Source: DATBLE01 sp046734415
GTDB taxonomy: Bacteria; Actinomycetota; Thermoleophilia; Gaiellales; Gaiellaceae
Direction of reading: 5' to 3'
Length of the DNA: 17,686 bases
Assembly: GCA_046734415.1 (NCBI GenBank)
Contig: JBKPRD010000250.1
Coordinates: forward strand, 1-17,686
Each line of letters begins with the position of its first letter. The stretch's first letter is position 1. This document shows positions 6,875 through 13,298 of this stretch, piece after piece. The notes below the pieces were generated by a model, which was not told the origin of the DNA, searched no databases, and was given only the letters and a program-made list of their open reading frames with translations. The translations under genes and the position numbers were made by a program.

Positions 6875-6893
6875 AAGTGACAGTCTGTTACTT
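6875..6893. repeat. Palindrome copy 1 between ffh and the HTH gene
   Basis: AAGTGACAGTCTGTTACTT is a 19-bp inverted repeat around a central T, with one mismatched pair. It lies between the divergent starts of ffh (6815, minus) and the small HTH gene (6960, plus). Seventeen bases, ACAGTCTGTTACTTGGG at 6880-6896, recur exactly at 7244-7260 on the same strand. The symmetry and odd length resemble operators of dimeric TetR-type or similar repressors. Which protein binds it is inference. Confidence 0.7.
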
Positions 6894-6959
6894 GGGCTGG
6901 GGAGAACGCGGCGCGCTCTCGGCACAGACGTTCCGGCTGCCGCGCGCGATCCTTGAGGC

Positions 6960-7244
6960 GTGACCGCTGCCGCACCGCGGATCGACAGCCGCCTCGTTGC
7001 TGCGGTCGCATGGCTGGACGACCGGCGGGAGCCGATGGCGGAGACGAACCGCAGAATCGGCTTCCTTGCGCGAGACCTCGGCTTGACGAAGCCGAGCTAC
7101 CAGCAGATCCGGCTCCTCGTGAAGGAGCATCGACGCGGCCGGGCTCAACCCACCGCGGGCCAGATACTGCTCGACATCGCCTTCCGCGTCCGGCCACCGC
7201 AGGCGCTGCTCGACTACCTCGCCGGCCTCCCGCTACCCGAGTAA
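6960..7244 (+). CDS. Small HTH-like protein of unknown function
   Basis: A 94-residue protein on the strand opposite to its neighbours, starting at GTG 6960. I cannot name a characterised family. Residues 26-60 (MAETNRRIGFLARDLGLTKPSYQQIRLLVKEHRRG) read like a helix-turn-helix: two helices, a G-L-T-K-P-S turn and a basic third helix. A second helical part (GQILLDIAFRVRPPQALLDYL) could be a dimerisation segment. It has no signal peptide or membrane segment. I recall similar short HTH-like proteins in Thermoleophilia, but could not check this. Its stop codon TAA at 7242-7244 lies inside palindrome copy 2, and copy 1 sits 67 bases before its start, so it may regulate itself and the divergent ffh promoter. 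A GAGG lies only one base before the GTG, so the start is uncertain; the next in-frame candidate is the ATG of M26. Confidence 0.7.
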   Translation: MTAAAPRIDSRLVAAVAWLDDRREPMAETNRRIGFLARDLGLTKPSYQQIRLLVKEHRRGRAQPTAGQILLDIAFRVRPPQALLDYLAGLPLPE

Positions 7245-7256
7245 CAGTCTGTTACT
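7240..7256. repeat. Palindrome copy 2 over the HTH gene stop codon
   Basis: AGTAACAGTCTGTTACT is a perfect 17-bp palindrome around a central T. The TAA inside its left arm is the stop codon of the HTH gene. It is the perfect version of copy 1 at 6875-6893, and the shared 17-base direct repeat runs from 7244 to 7260. The two centres are 364 bases apart. Confidence 0.75.
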
Positions 7257-7326
7257 TGGGGGCCGCGGTGCGGCTCGAGCCCTCTTGGAAAACGCTCAGC
7301 TCGGGGGCTGGGCTAAAGCGCCGTCC

Positions 7327-7440
7327 CTACGGCCCGGCCGGGGCGCAGGCCGCGAACGCGGTCACGTCGTGCGAGACCGAGCCGCCGTTGTGGGCGCCGA
7401 CGACCTTCCACCCGATCGGCGTCTGGCCCGCGCTCGGCTC
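7327..7440 (-). pseudogene. 3' remnant of a secreted-protein-like gene
   Basis: Minus-strand frame ending at TAG 7329-7327 reads E-P-S-A-G-Q-T-P-I-G-W-K-V-V-G-A-H-N-G-G, then S-V-S-H-D-V-T-A-F-A-A-C-A-P. This resembles the C-terminal ends of repeat-type extracellular actinobacterial proteins that finish with a ...VTxYAxCA... strand. The frame continues upstream only as arginine-rich text and has no start, so I read it as the broken tail of a lost gene. It is in a different frame from the remnant next to it (7475-7628). The original identity is a weak guess. Confidence 0.4.
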
Positions 7441-7474
7441 ACGCCGAGCTCTGGGGGACGCGTTTCGCTGTAGC

Positions 7475-7628
7475 CCGCTTCGCGTACGGGCTGATCACGA
7501 GCGCCGGCACGCGAAGCCCATAACTCACACCTCGGCTTCGGCTTGCGGGAGCAGGTGGTGACGTGCCGCTTGATGAAGCCGTCCGTCTTCCCGTCGTCGA
7601 CTTCGAGCTCGGCGTCGCCGCCGCCGTC
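7475..7628 (-). pseudogene. Frameshifted remnant of a phosphoesterase (phospholipase C-like) gene
   Basis: Two consecutive frames give pieces that fit the C-terminal third of PF04185-type phosphoesterases (phospholipase C/acid phosphatase group). Frame one, 7628-7524, reads DAELEVDDGKTDGFIKRHV and then a cysteine- and lysine-rich end. Frame two, 7525-7475, reads SYGLRVPALVISPYAKR, like the family's R-V-P-x-L-V-I-S-P-Y/W-A-K. The expected glycine-tyrosine after AKR is found back in frame one. There is no start, and the catalytic N-terminal part is absent because ftsY ends directly upstream. The gene is therefore truncated and frameshifted. The family call rests on pattern recognition only. Confidence 0.5.
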
Positions 7629-7648
7629 CCGCCTTCCCCGCCCGCCGC

Positions 7649-8578
7649 CTATGTGCCGACGAGCGCACGGGCGAAGTCTGCCGGATCGAACGGACGCAGG
7701 TCGTCGAGACCCTCCCCCACCCCGACGAGCTTCACCGGGAGGCCGAGCTCGTGCGCGATCGCGACGGCGATCCCGCCCTTCGCCGAGCCGTCGAGCTTCG
7801 TCAGCGCGACGCCGCTGAGGCCGACCGCCTCGCCGAACAGGCGCGCCTGCTGAAGGCCGTTCTGGCCGGTCGTCGCGTCGACGACGAGCAGGGTTTCGTG
7901 CGGTGCGCCCTCCAGCCTCCCGGCGATCACGCGACGCACCTTCGCCAGCTCGTCCATCAGGTTCGACTGCGTGTGCAGCCGCCCCGCAGTGTCGACGACG
8001 ACGACGTCGCGGCCGCGGGCCGTCGCCGCCTCGATCGCGTCGTAGGCGACCGCGGCCGGATCACCGCCGCGCGGGGCGCCGACGAAGTCGGCGCCGGCTC
8101 GCTCGGCCCAGATCTCGAGCTGCTCCTCCGCGGCGGCGCGGAACGTGTCGGCGGCGGCGAGCAGGACCGAGTGCCCGCGCTCGCTCAGCTTCGCGGCGAG
8201 CTTGCCGATCGTGGTCGTCTTGCCCGTACCGTTGACGCCGACGACGAGGACCACCGACGGCCGCGCGGAGACGTCCAGCGTGCCGGGGTCCCCGAGGAGC
8301 GACGCCACCTCGTCCTCGATCCCCTCGAGCCCGCCGCGCTCCTCGAGGCGCCGCACGAGCTCCGCGGTCGCGGGGACGCCGACGTCGGCTGCGATCAGCG
8401 TCTCTTCGAGCCGCTCCCACGCCTCGTCGTCGGCGGGGTCGAACTCCGTGAGCTGCTGCGAAAGCGCGCGCCGCGACTTCGAGAGCGACTCACGCAGCCG
8501 GCCGAAGAAGCCCGTCTGCTCCTCCGGCGTCTCGTCCGAGCCCGGCTCGCCGAGCAGCTCTGCCCACGACCTCGCCAT
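7649..8578 (-). CDS. ftsY: Signal recognition particle receptor FtsY
   Basis: The SRP receptor GTPase, which docks Ffh-ribosome complexes at the membrane translocon. The 309 residues have a short acidic N-terminal stretch with a possible amphipathic segment (FFGRLRESLSKSRRALSQQL, 24-43), the N domain to about 105, and the G domain: GVNGTGKTTTIGK at 114-126, DTFRAAAEEQL at 144-154, DTAGR at 196-200 and TKLDGSAKGG at 260-269. There is no long A domain, as is common in Gram-positives. ATG at 8578 gives the expected N-terminus; in-frame sequence further up to 8851 overlaps smc and is not real. It begins 32 bases after the smc stop. Confidence 0.96.
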   Translation of the reverse strand: MARSWAELLGEPGSDETPEEQTGFFGRLRESLSKSRRALSQQLTEFDPADDEAWERLEETLIAADVGVPATAELVRRLEERGGLEGIEDEVASLLGDPGTLDVSARPSVVLVVGVNGTGKTTTIGKLAAKLSERGHSVLLAAADTFRAAAEEQLEIWAERAGADFVGAPRGGDPAAVAYDAIEAATARGRDVVVVDTAGRLHTQSNLMDELAKVRRVIAGRLEGAPHETLLVVDATTGQNGLQQARLFGEAVGLSGVALTKLDGSAKGGIAVAIAHELGLPVKLVGVGEGLDDLRPFDPADFARALVGT

Positions 8579-8610
8579 CCGCCGCGGAACGCTAGCGTGG
8601 TGACGGCGAG

Positions 8611-11076
8611 TTACGCCGCGGAGACGGCGACGGCTTCCTCGCGCGGCAGCTTGCGCGAAACCACCTCCGACACGCCGTCTGCGCCCATCGTCACCCCGTA
8701 GAGCGCGTCGGCCGCCTCCATCGTCCGCTTCTGGTGCGTGACGACGATGAACTGCGCGCGGTCGGCGAACCGCCGCAGCAGCGCGCAGAAGCGCCCGATG
8801 TTCGTGTCGTCCAGCGCCGCCTCGACCTCGTCGAGGAGGTAGAAGGGACACGGCCGCGCGAGGAAGAGCGCAAACAGGAACGAGATCGCGCCGAGGGCCT
8901 TCTCGCCGCCGGACAGGAGCGAGAGCCGCGTGATCTTCTTGCCCGCCGGCGACAGCTCGACCTCGATCCCGGCCTCCGCCCCTTCCTCGTCCGGCTCTGT
9001 CAGTCGTAGCCGCCCCTTGCCGCCGGGGAAGAGGGTAGCGGCGACCTCGGCGAAGTTGCGCTGGACGGCGTCGAAGGTCTCAGCGAAACGACGATCGACG
9101 GTCTCCGTCAGGTCGTCCCGAAGCTTCTGCAGCTCGGCGAGCGAGCGCTCGAGGTCCTCGCGCTGCGTGCGCAGCTCCGAGAGCCGCTCCTTCTCGGCCG
9201 CGTACTCCTGTTTCGCGAAGGGGTTGACCCCGCCGAGCTGCTCGCGGCGCCGTTCCAGCCGCTCGAGCTTCTCCGCAAGGTCCTCACGTGCCCCGTCTGC
9301 CGGCTCCGCAGTCCCCGCCTGCCGAAATCGTCGCTCCGCCTCCTCGCGCTCCGCCTCCATCCGCGCGAGCTCGACGTCGACGCCCGCGACGCGCTCGGAC
9401 GCCTCCGAGAGCGCGCGCCGGAGCTCGACCTCGTGGCCGCCGAGCGCGCGGAGCTCGGCCGCGAGCTCGCCTGCGCGCGCGGAGCTCTGCTCCGCGCGCG
9501 CTAGCTCTGGCGCCTCCAGCCGTGCCACGGCACCAAGGACTCCGCGTAGGCACGCGATCAGCGACTCGGCGGCGCTCACCAGCCGCGGATCAACCGGACG
9601 CGCAACCACCTGAGCTGCACGTTCAGCTAGCGCAGCCGACTCCGCCAGGAGTCGTCTGCGCTGCGCCTCGAGCTCGAGCAGCACGGCCTCTGCCGCGTCG
9701 CCGGTGAACGAGAGGATGCCGCGGGCGGGGTCGTAGTAGTGCCCCTCGCGCGTCACCGCGCGTCGGGTCGCATCGAGCAGCTCGGCGGCGGCGACGAGGT
9801 CGTTTCCATCCAGCGTCTCCAGATCGTCGGGGCGGATCAGGACTGTCAGGCTGCCGAGTCCGCGCCGGCGAGCCTGCTCGAGCAGCGCGAGACCCTCTTC
9901 CGGCGTGCCCGCGACCAGCGCCGCGCCGACGGCGGCCGCCGCCGCGCGCTCGTAACCGGGTTCTGCGTCGACGTGATCGAGCGCGAGCGTCGCTCCTTCC
10001 TCGGCAAGGGCGCGCGCGGCAGGCGAGAGACCCTCACGCTCCGCGATCGCCCGCTCGAGCGTGGCAGCGCGTGCGTCCGCGAGCCGCGCCTGCTCGAGCA
10101 GACCGGCGTCGACGAGCGGCGGCGTCTCGCGCAGCCGCTCGAGCAGCGCCTCGGCGGCCTCGTACCGGAGCTCGAGCCGCTCGGAGGCGCTCCGCAGACG
10201 GTAGAGCGTCGCCGCGAAGCCCTCACGCCCACCGGCGGCGTCGGCAAGGGCGTCCTCGGCGCGGCCTCGCTCGGCGAGCAGCGCCTCGAGGGCCGCCTCC
10301 GCGTCGGTGCGCTCCTCGACGAACCCGTCCCGCCGCTCGCGCGCGGCGGCGATCTGTCCGTCGAGAGCGCCCATGTCGATCGCGGCGATCCCCGCCCGTA
10401 GGGCGGCGATCTCGACCACGAGCTTCTCTGCCCGCTCGGCGGCCGTCGCCTGGAGCGCGAGCGGGCGCAGGCGTTTCACCACCTCGGCCTCGACGTCGCG
10501 CGCGCGCTCGACCTGCGTGGCGACCCGCGCGAGCTTGAGCTCGGCGCGGTGCCGCCGCCGCTTGAAGCGACCGAGGCCGGCGGCCTCCTCGACGAGCAGG
10601 CGCCGCTCCTCGGGCTTGCTCGCGAGGATCGCCTCCACCCGCCCCTGGGAGACGATCGACCCCATCGCCGAGCCGAGGCCGACGTCGGAGAGCAGCTCGA
10701 CGACGTCGGTGCGGCGGACCTGCGCGGCGTTGACGAGGTACTGGCCCTCGCCCCCGCGGTGCAGGCGCCGGACGATCGAGACCTCCGTGAAGTCGAGCTC
10801 CGCCAGGGTGCCGTCCTCGTTGTCGAAGAGCAGCTCGACCTCGCAGTGGCCGGCGGGCGGGCGCGTGGCCGAGCCGGCGAAGAGCACGTCGTCGGGCTTC
10901 TCGGCGCGCAACTCGCTCGGGGCGAGGCTGCCGGCCGCCCAGATCAGCGCGTCGGCGATGTTCGACTTGCCCGAGCCGTTCGGCCCCACGACGACCGCGA
11001 CGCCGGGCTGGAGGCGAACCTCGACCGGGTCGGGAAACGACTTGAAGCCGCGCAGCTTGATCGCACGCAGGTGCAC
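8611..11076 (-). CDS. smc: Chromosome segregation protein SMC, unusually short
   Basis: The SMC ATPase of bacterial condensin, which with ScpA and ScpB compacts and separates chromosomes. Walker A is GPNGSGKS at 31-38, the SMC signature is LSGGEKAL at 721-728, and Walker B is FYLLDEVEAALDD at 745-757. A hinge-like section spans about 350-465 (DAEPGYERAAAAAVGAALV and TREGHYYDPARG). Coiled-coil arms run at about 165-345 and 465-660. At 821 residues it is about a third shorter than the usual 1,150-1,200, and the loss is in the arms. Head and hinge are complete and the frame is uninterrupted, so it is not a degraded copy. The start is GTG at 11076, 39 bases after rnc. scpA and scpB are not in the window. 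RecN or a Rad50-type protein is ruled out by the head motifs and the rnc-smc-ftsY context. Confidence 0.93.
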   Translation of the reverse strand: MHLRAIKLRGFKSFPDPVEVRLQPGVAVVVGPNGSGKSNIADALIWAAGSLAPSELRAEKPDDVLFAGSATRPPAGHCEVELLFDNEDGTLAELDFTEVSIVRRLHRGGEGQYLVNAAQVRRTDVVELLSDVGLGSAMGSIVSQGRVEAILASKPEERRLLVEEAAGLGRFKRRRHRAELKLARVATQVERARDVEAEVVKRLRPLALQATAAERAEKLVVEIAALRAGIAAIDMGALDGQIAAARERRDGFVEERTDAEAALEALLAERGRAEDALADAAGGREGFAATLYRLRSASERLELRYEAAEALLERLRETPPLVDAGLLEQARLADARAATLERAIAEREGLSPAARALAEEGATLALDHVDAEPGYERAAAAAVGAALVAGTPEEGLALLEQARRRGLGSLTVLIRPDDLETLDGNDLVAAAELLDATRRAVTREGHYYDPARGILSFTGDAAEAVLLELEAQRRRLLAESAALAERAAQVVARPVDPRLVSAAESLIACLRGVLGAVARLEAPELARAEQSSARAGELAAELRALGGHEVELRRALSEASERVAGVDVELARMEAEREEAERRFRQAGTAEPADGAREDLAEKLERLERRREQLGGVNPFAKQEYAAEKERLSELRTQREDLERSLAELQKLRDDLTETVDRRFAETFDAVQRNFAEVAATLFPGGKGRLRLTEPDEEGAEAGIEVELSPAGKKITRLSLLSGGEKALGAISFLFALFLARPCPFYLLDEVEAALDDTNIGRFCALLRRFADRAQFIVVTHQKRTMEAADALYGVTMGADGVSEVVSRKLPREEAVAVSAA

Positions 11077-11115
11077 GCGAGGCGCAGGCTAGCGGGCGAG
11101 TCGGTCGGCCTCCGG

Positions 11116-11772
11116 TCAGGCCGCTTCGGCCTCGAGCGCCGCGAGCGCCTCTCGCGCCGCCTGCTGCTCTGCGTCCTTCTTCGTCCGACCCTCCCCCTCC
11201 CCAAGCTGACGCCCGTCGATCAGTGCAGCGCACGTGAAGCGGCGGTCGTGGGCCGGTCCCTCGACCTCGAGTACCGAGTACGTCACGTGCCGCTTCTGCC
11301 GGGCGAGCGCCTCCTGCAGCTCCGTCTTGAAGTCGACGTGCTGCGTCGCGGCGTACTCGATCTGCTCCGAGAACGCGGCGACGATCGCCGACTCGATCGG
11401 CTCGAAGCCGTGCTCGAGGAAGAGCGCGGCGAGAGCGGCCTCGAGCAGCGCGGCGAGCACGTTGCGGTTGCGGACGAGCTTCGCGAGCTCCTCGGCCGGC
11501 AGCCCCTCGCCCCGCTCGGCGAGCATCGGGCCGAGCTCGAGCTCGCGCGCGACGCGGGCGCAGCTCTGCCGCGAGACGACGTGCGAACGGATCTTGGCGA
11601 GCCGGCCCTCGCTGAAGTCCGGGTAGCGCTCGTAGAGAGCCCGCGCGACCGCGAGCTCGAGGACGCTGTCGCCGAGGAACTCGAGCCGCTCGTACGAGGA
11701 GGGGCGGTCGGGCGCCCACGAGGCATGGGTGAAGACGTGTCGCAGCCGCTGAGCGGGCAGCGTGTCGATCAG
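11116..11772 (-). CDS. rnc: Ribonuclease III, non-canonical or uncertain start
   Basis: Double-strand-specific endoribonuclease that processes rRNA precursors and some mRNAs. From the CTG at 11772 there are 218 residues. The catalytic domain has the signature SYERLEFLGDSVLEL at 26-40 with E31 and D35, and VLAALLEAA at 105-113 with E111. The dsRNA-binding domain spans about 145-214, ending in GRTKKDAEQQAAREAL. The acidic residue that normally precedes the last glutamate by three positions is Ala108 here. Family homology continues upstream of the ATG at 11526 for about 80 residues, including the whole signature, so 11526 cannot be the start. The frame is open there but has no ATG, GTG or TTG up to the acpP stop. 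CTG at 11772 or 11760, or an ACG at 11790, are the only plausible candidates. Confidence 0.9.
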   Translation of the reverse strand: MIDTLPAQRLRHVFTHASWAPDRPSSYERLEFLGDSVLELAVARALYERYPDFSEGRLAKIRSHVVSRQSCARVARELELGPMLAERGEGLPAEELAKLVRNRNVLAALLEAALAALFLEHGFEPIESAIVAAFSEQIEYAATQHVDFKTELQEALARQKRHVTYSVLEVEGPAHDRRFTCAALIDGRQLGEGEGRTKKDAEQQAAREALAALEAEAA

Positions 11773-11809
11773 CTTGCGGAGAGGCTCCGTTTCCGAAGCC
11801 GGCTTGACG

Positions 11810-12055
11810 CTACTGGTGCGTCGAGACGTAGTCGACGGCCTGCCCGACGGTCGTGATCTTCTGCGCGTCCTCGTCGGAGATCTTGATCCCGAACTGGTCT
11901 TCGAGCTCCATGATCAGCTCCACGAGGTCGAGTGAGTCCGCATCGAGGTCTTCCTGGAAGGAAGCCTCCTCGGTGATTACGTCCTCGTCGACCCCGAGCT
12001 GCTCGACGAGCACTTCCTTCACCCGTTCGAAGACTTCCTGTCTCGACGCTGCCAT
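11810..12055 (-). CDS. acpP: Acyl carrier protein
   Basis: The acyl carrier of type II fatty-acid synthesis, 81 residues, strongly acidic. The phosphopantetheine attachment serine is S41 in LDADSLDLVELIMELED. The helix-1 (VFERVKEVLVEQLGV) and C-terminal (TVGQAVDYV) blocks are as in the family. ATG at 12055 has a good AGAGG-type Shine-Dalgarno just upstream. It follows plsX by 52 bases. The fabH, fabD and fabG genes, which often lie between plsX and acpP in proteobacteria, are absent. The plsX-acpP-rnc order is common. Confidence 0.96.
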   Translation of the reverse strand: MAASRQEVFERVKEVLVEQLGVDEDVITEEASFQEDLDADSLDLVELIMELEDQFGIKISDEDAQKITTVGQAVDYVSTHQ

Positions 12056-12107
12056 GTCACCTCTCGTTCGATCGTTGGGGGGCTAAGGCCGGCCGATCAT
12101 ACACAGG

Positions 12108-13085
12108 TCACGCCACAGACTCCGCCTTTGCAGGCAACTTGGCGGCGAGCCGTCCGGTGACATCGTGCTCGACCCCGCGGGCGGCGAGGCGGATCGCATT
12201 CGCGATCGCGGTGCGCGACGAATTTCCGTGCGCGATCACCGCGAGCCCGTGCAGGCCGAGGAGGTACGCGCCGCCGTAGGTGTCGGGATCGAGCCGGCGG
12301 CGGAGCCGCCGCGACGCCGGCCGGATCAGGAGGCCGCCGAGCATGCCGAGCGTCGTCGCCTCGACCTCCTCGCGCAGGCTCTCGATCACCGTCCGGATCG
12401 TCCCCTCGAGCGCCTTCAGCGCCACGTTGCCGGTGAACCCGTCGGTGACGACGACATCGGCGGCCTTTGCGAGCAGGTCGCGGCTCTCGGCGTTGCCGGC
12501 GAAGTTGAGCGACCCGGACGCGAGGAGGTCGTGAGCCTCGAGCGCGAGTTGGTTGCCCTTCTCCGCCTCCTCCCCGATCGAGAGCAGGCGCACCTCGGGA
12601 TTCGGCAGCCCCAGGATCTCCTCCGCGAACACGGCGCCCATGTACGCGAACTGGACCAGGTGCTCGGCGCGGGCGTCGGCGTTCGCGCCGCAGTCGAGAA
12701 GCACCGACGGCCCGTCCCGGGCGGGCAGCGGAACGGCAATCGCGGGGCGCATCACCCCCGGCAGGCGCCTGATCTCGAGGAGGGCGGCGGCGAGCATCGC
12801 GCCGGTGTTGCCTGCAGAGACAACGGCAGCGGCCGTTCCTTCGCCGACCGCGCGGCAGGAGACGACCAGCGAGCTGTCCGGCTTCGCGCGCACCGCCTCC
12901 GACGGCTTCTCGTCCATCCCGATCACCTGCTCGGCGCGCACGTGCTCCAGGCCGCGAGCGTCGAGCGACGCGGGGCCGTAGAGGATCGGGACGATGCCGT
13001 CGGTCGCCGCTTCGAGAGCGCCGGCGACGACCTGCTCCGGCCCACGGTCGCCGCCCATCGCGTCGACGGCTACCCGGACGGCCAC
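12108..13085 (-). CDS. plsX: Phosphate acyltransferase PlsX
   Basis: PlsX converts acyl-ACP and inorganic phosphate to acyl-phosphate, the acyl donor for PlsY in the first step of phospholipid synthesis. It is a peripheral membrane enzyme with 325 residues, the normal range being 320-350. Family blocks are VAVDAMGGDRGP at the N-terminus, SAGNTGAMLAAAL, LLDCGANADARAEHLVQFA, SIGEEAEKGNQL, and VVTDGFTGNVALKALEG. The C-terminal GAYLLGLHGLAVIAHGNSS also fits. The start is GTG at 13085, five bases after the rpmF stop, which suggests coupling with rpmF. The pairing with acpP places carrier and acyltransferase in one unit. Confidence 0.96.
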   Translation of the reverse strand: MAVRVAVDAMGGDRGPEQVVAGALEAATDGIVPILYGPASLDARGLEHVRAEQVIGMDEKPSEAVRAKPDSSLVVSCRAVGEGTAAAVVSAGNTGAMLAAALLEIRRLPGVMRPAIAVPLPARDGPSVLLDCGANADARAEHLVQFAYMGAVFAEEILGLPNPEVRLLSIGEEAEKGNQLALEAHDLLASGSLNFAGNAESRDLLAKAADVVVTDGFTGNVALKALEGTIRTVIESLREEVEATTLGMLGGLLIRPASRRLRRRLDPDTYGGAYLLGLHGLAVIAHGNSSRTAIANAIRLAARGVEHDVTGRLAAKLPAKAESVA

Positions 13086-13090
13086 GGAGC

Positions 13091-13279
13091 CTAGTGCAGC
13101 GGGGTGGCGAGCGGCTCGACCTCGCGCCCCTTGTACGTCTTGCAGTTCGGGCAGACGCGGTGCGGCCGCTTCGGCTGCCCGCAGGTCGGGCAGACGTTCA
13201 CGCGCGGGGCTTCGATCCCGTGCTGCGCACGGCGCTTGTCGCGGCGTGACTTCGAGGTCTTCCTCTTCGGGACTGCCAT
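13091..13279 (-). CDS. rpmF: 50S ribosomal protein L32 (zinc form)
   Basis: Ribosomal protein L32, 62 residues. The N-terminus MAVPKRKTSKSRRDKRRA is diagnostic. The zinc ribbon has C30-P-T-C33 and C43-P-N-C46, so this is the zinc-binding (C+) form rather than the cysteine-free paralogue made under zinc limitation. ATG at 13279 lies 19 bases after the ABC-F stop. Its usual partner yceD is present but separated from it by the ABC-F gene. The Shine-Dalgarno is poor. Confidence 0.97.
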   Translation of the reverse strand: MAVPKRKTSKSRRDKRRAQHGIEAPRVNVCPTCGQPKRPHRVCPNCKTYKGREVEPLATPLH

Positions 13280-13298
13280 TGGAGCCGCGGCAGTATAG

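Larger units (their letters stand above)
7245..7648. other. Gene-decay interval between the HTH gene and ftsY
   Basis: About 400 bases with no intact gene. The left part, 7261-7326, holds only GC-rich sequence with short inverted repeats and no recognisable RNA. The rest carries the two minus-strand remnants listed separately. With the HTH gene it forms a variable stretch that separates ftsY from ffh. Confidence 0.6.

Noticed and set aside
5242..7197. A long open frame upstream of khpA, running to 7197 on the minus strand
   Set aside because: It overlaps rpsP and ffh in another frame. Only the part after ATG 5241 (khpA) has family features.
7261..7330. A possible tRNA or SRP RNA in the gap below the HTH gene
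   Set aside because: No cloverleaf, no TTCGA-type T-loop in place, and no SRP tetraloop/symmetric-loop motif. Only short GC-rich inverted repeats are visible.
11116..11526. A short, truncated RNase III beginning at ATG 11526
   Set aside because: The same frame continues upstream with the catalytic ERLEFLGDS signature and further family sequence, so the gene is full length with an unusual start.
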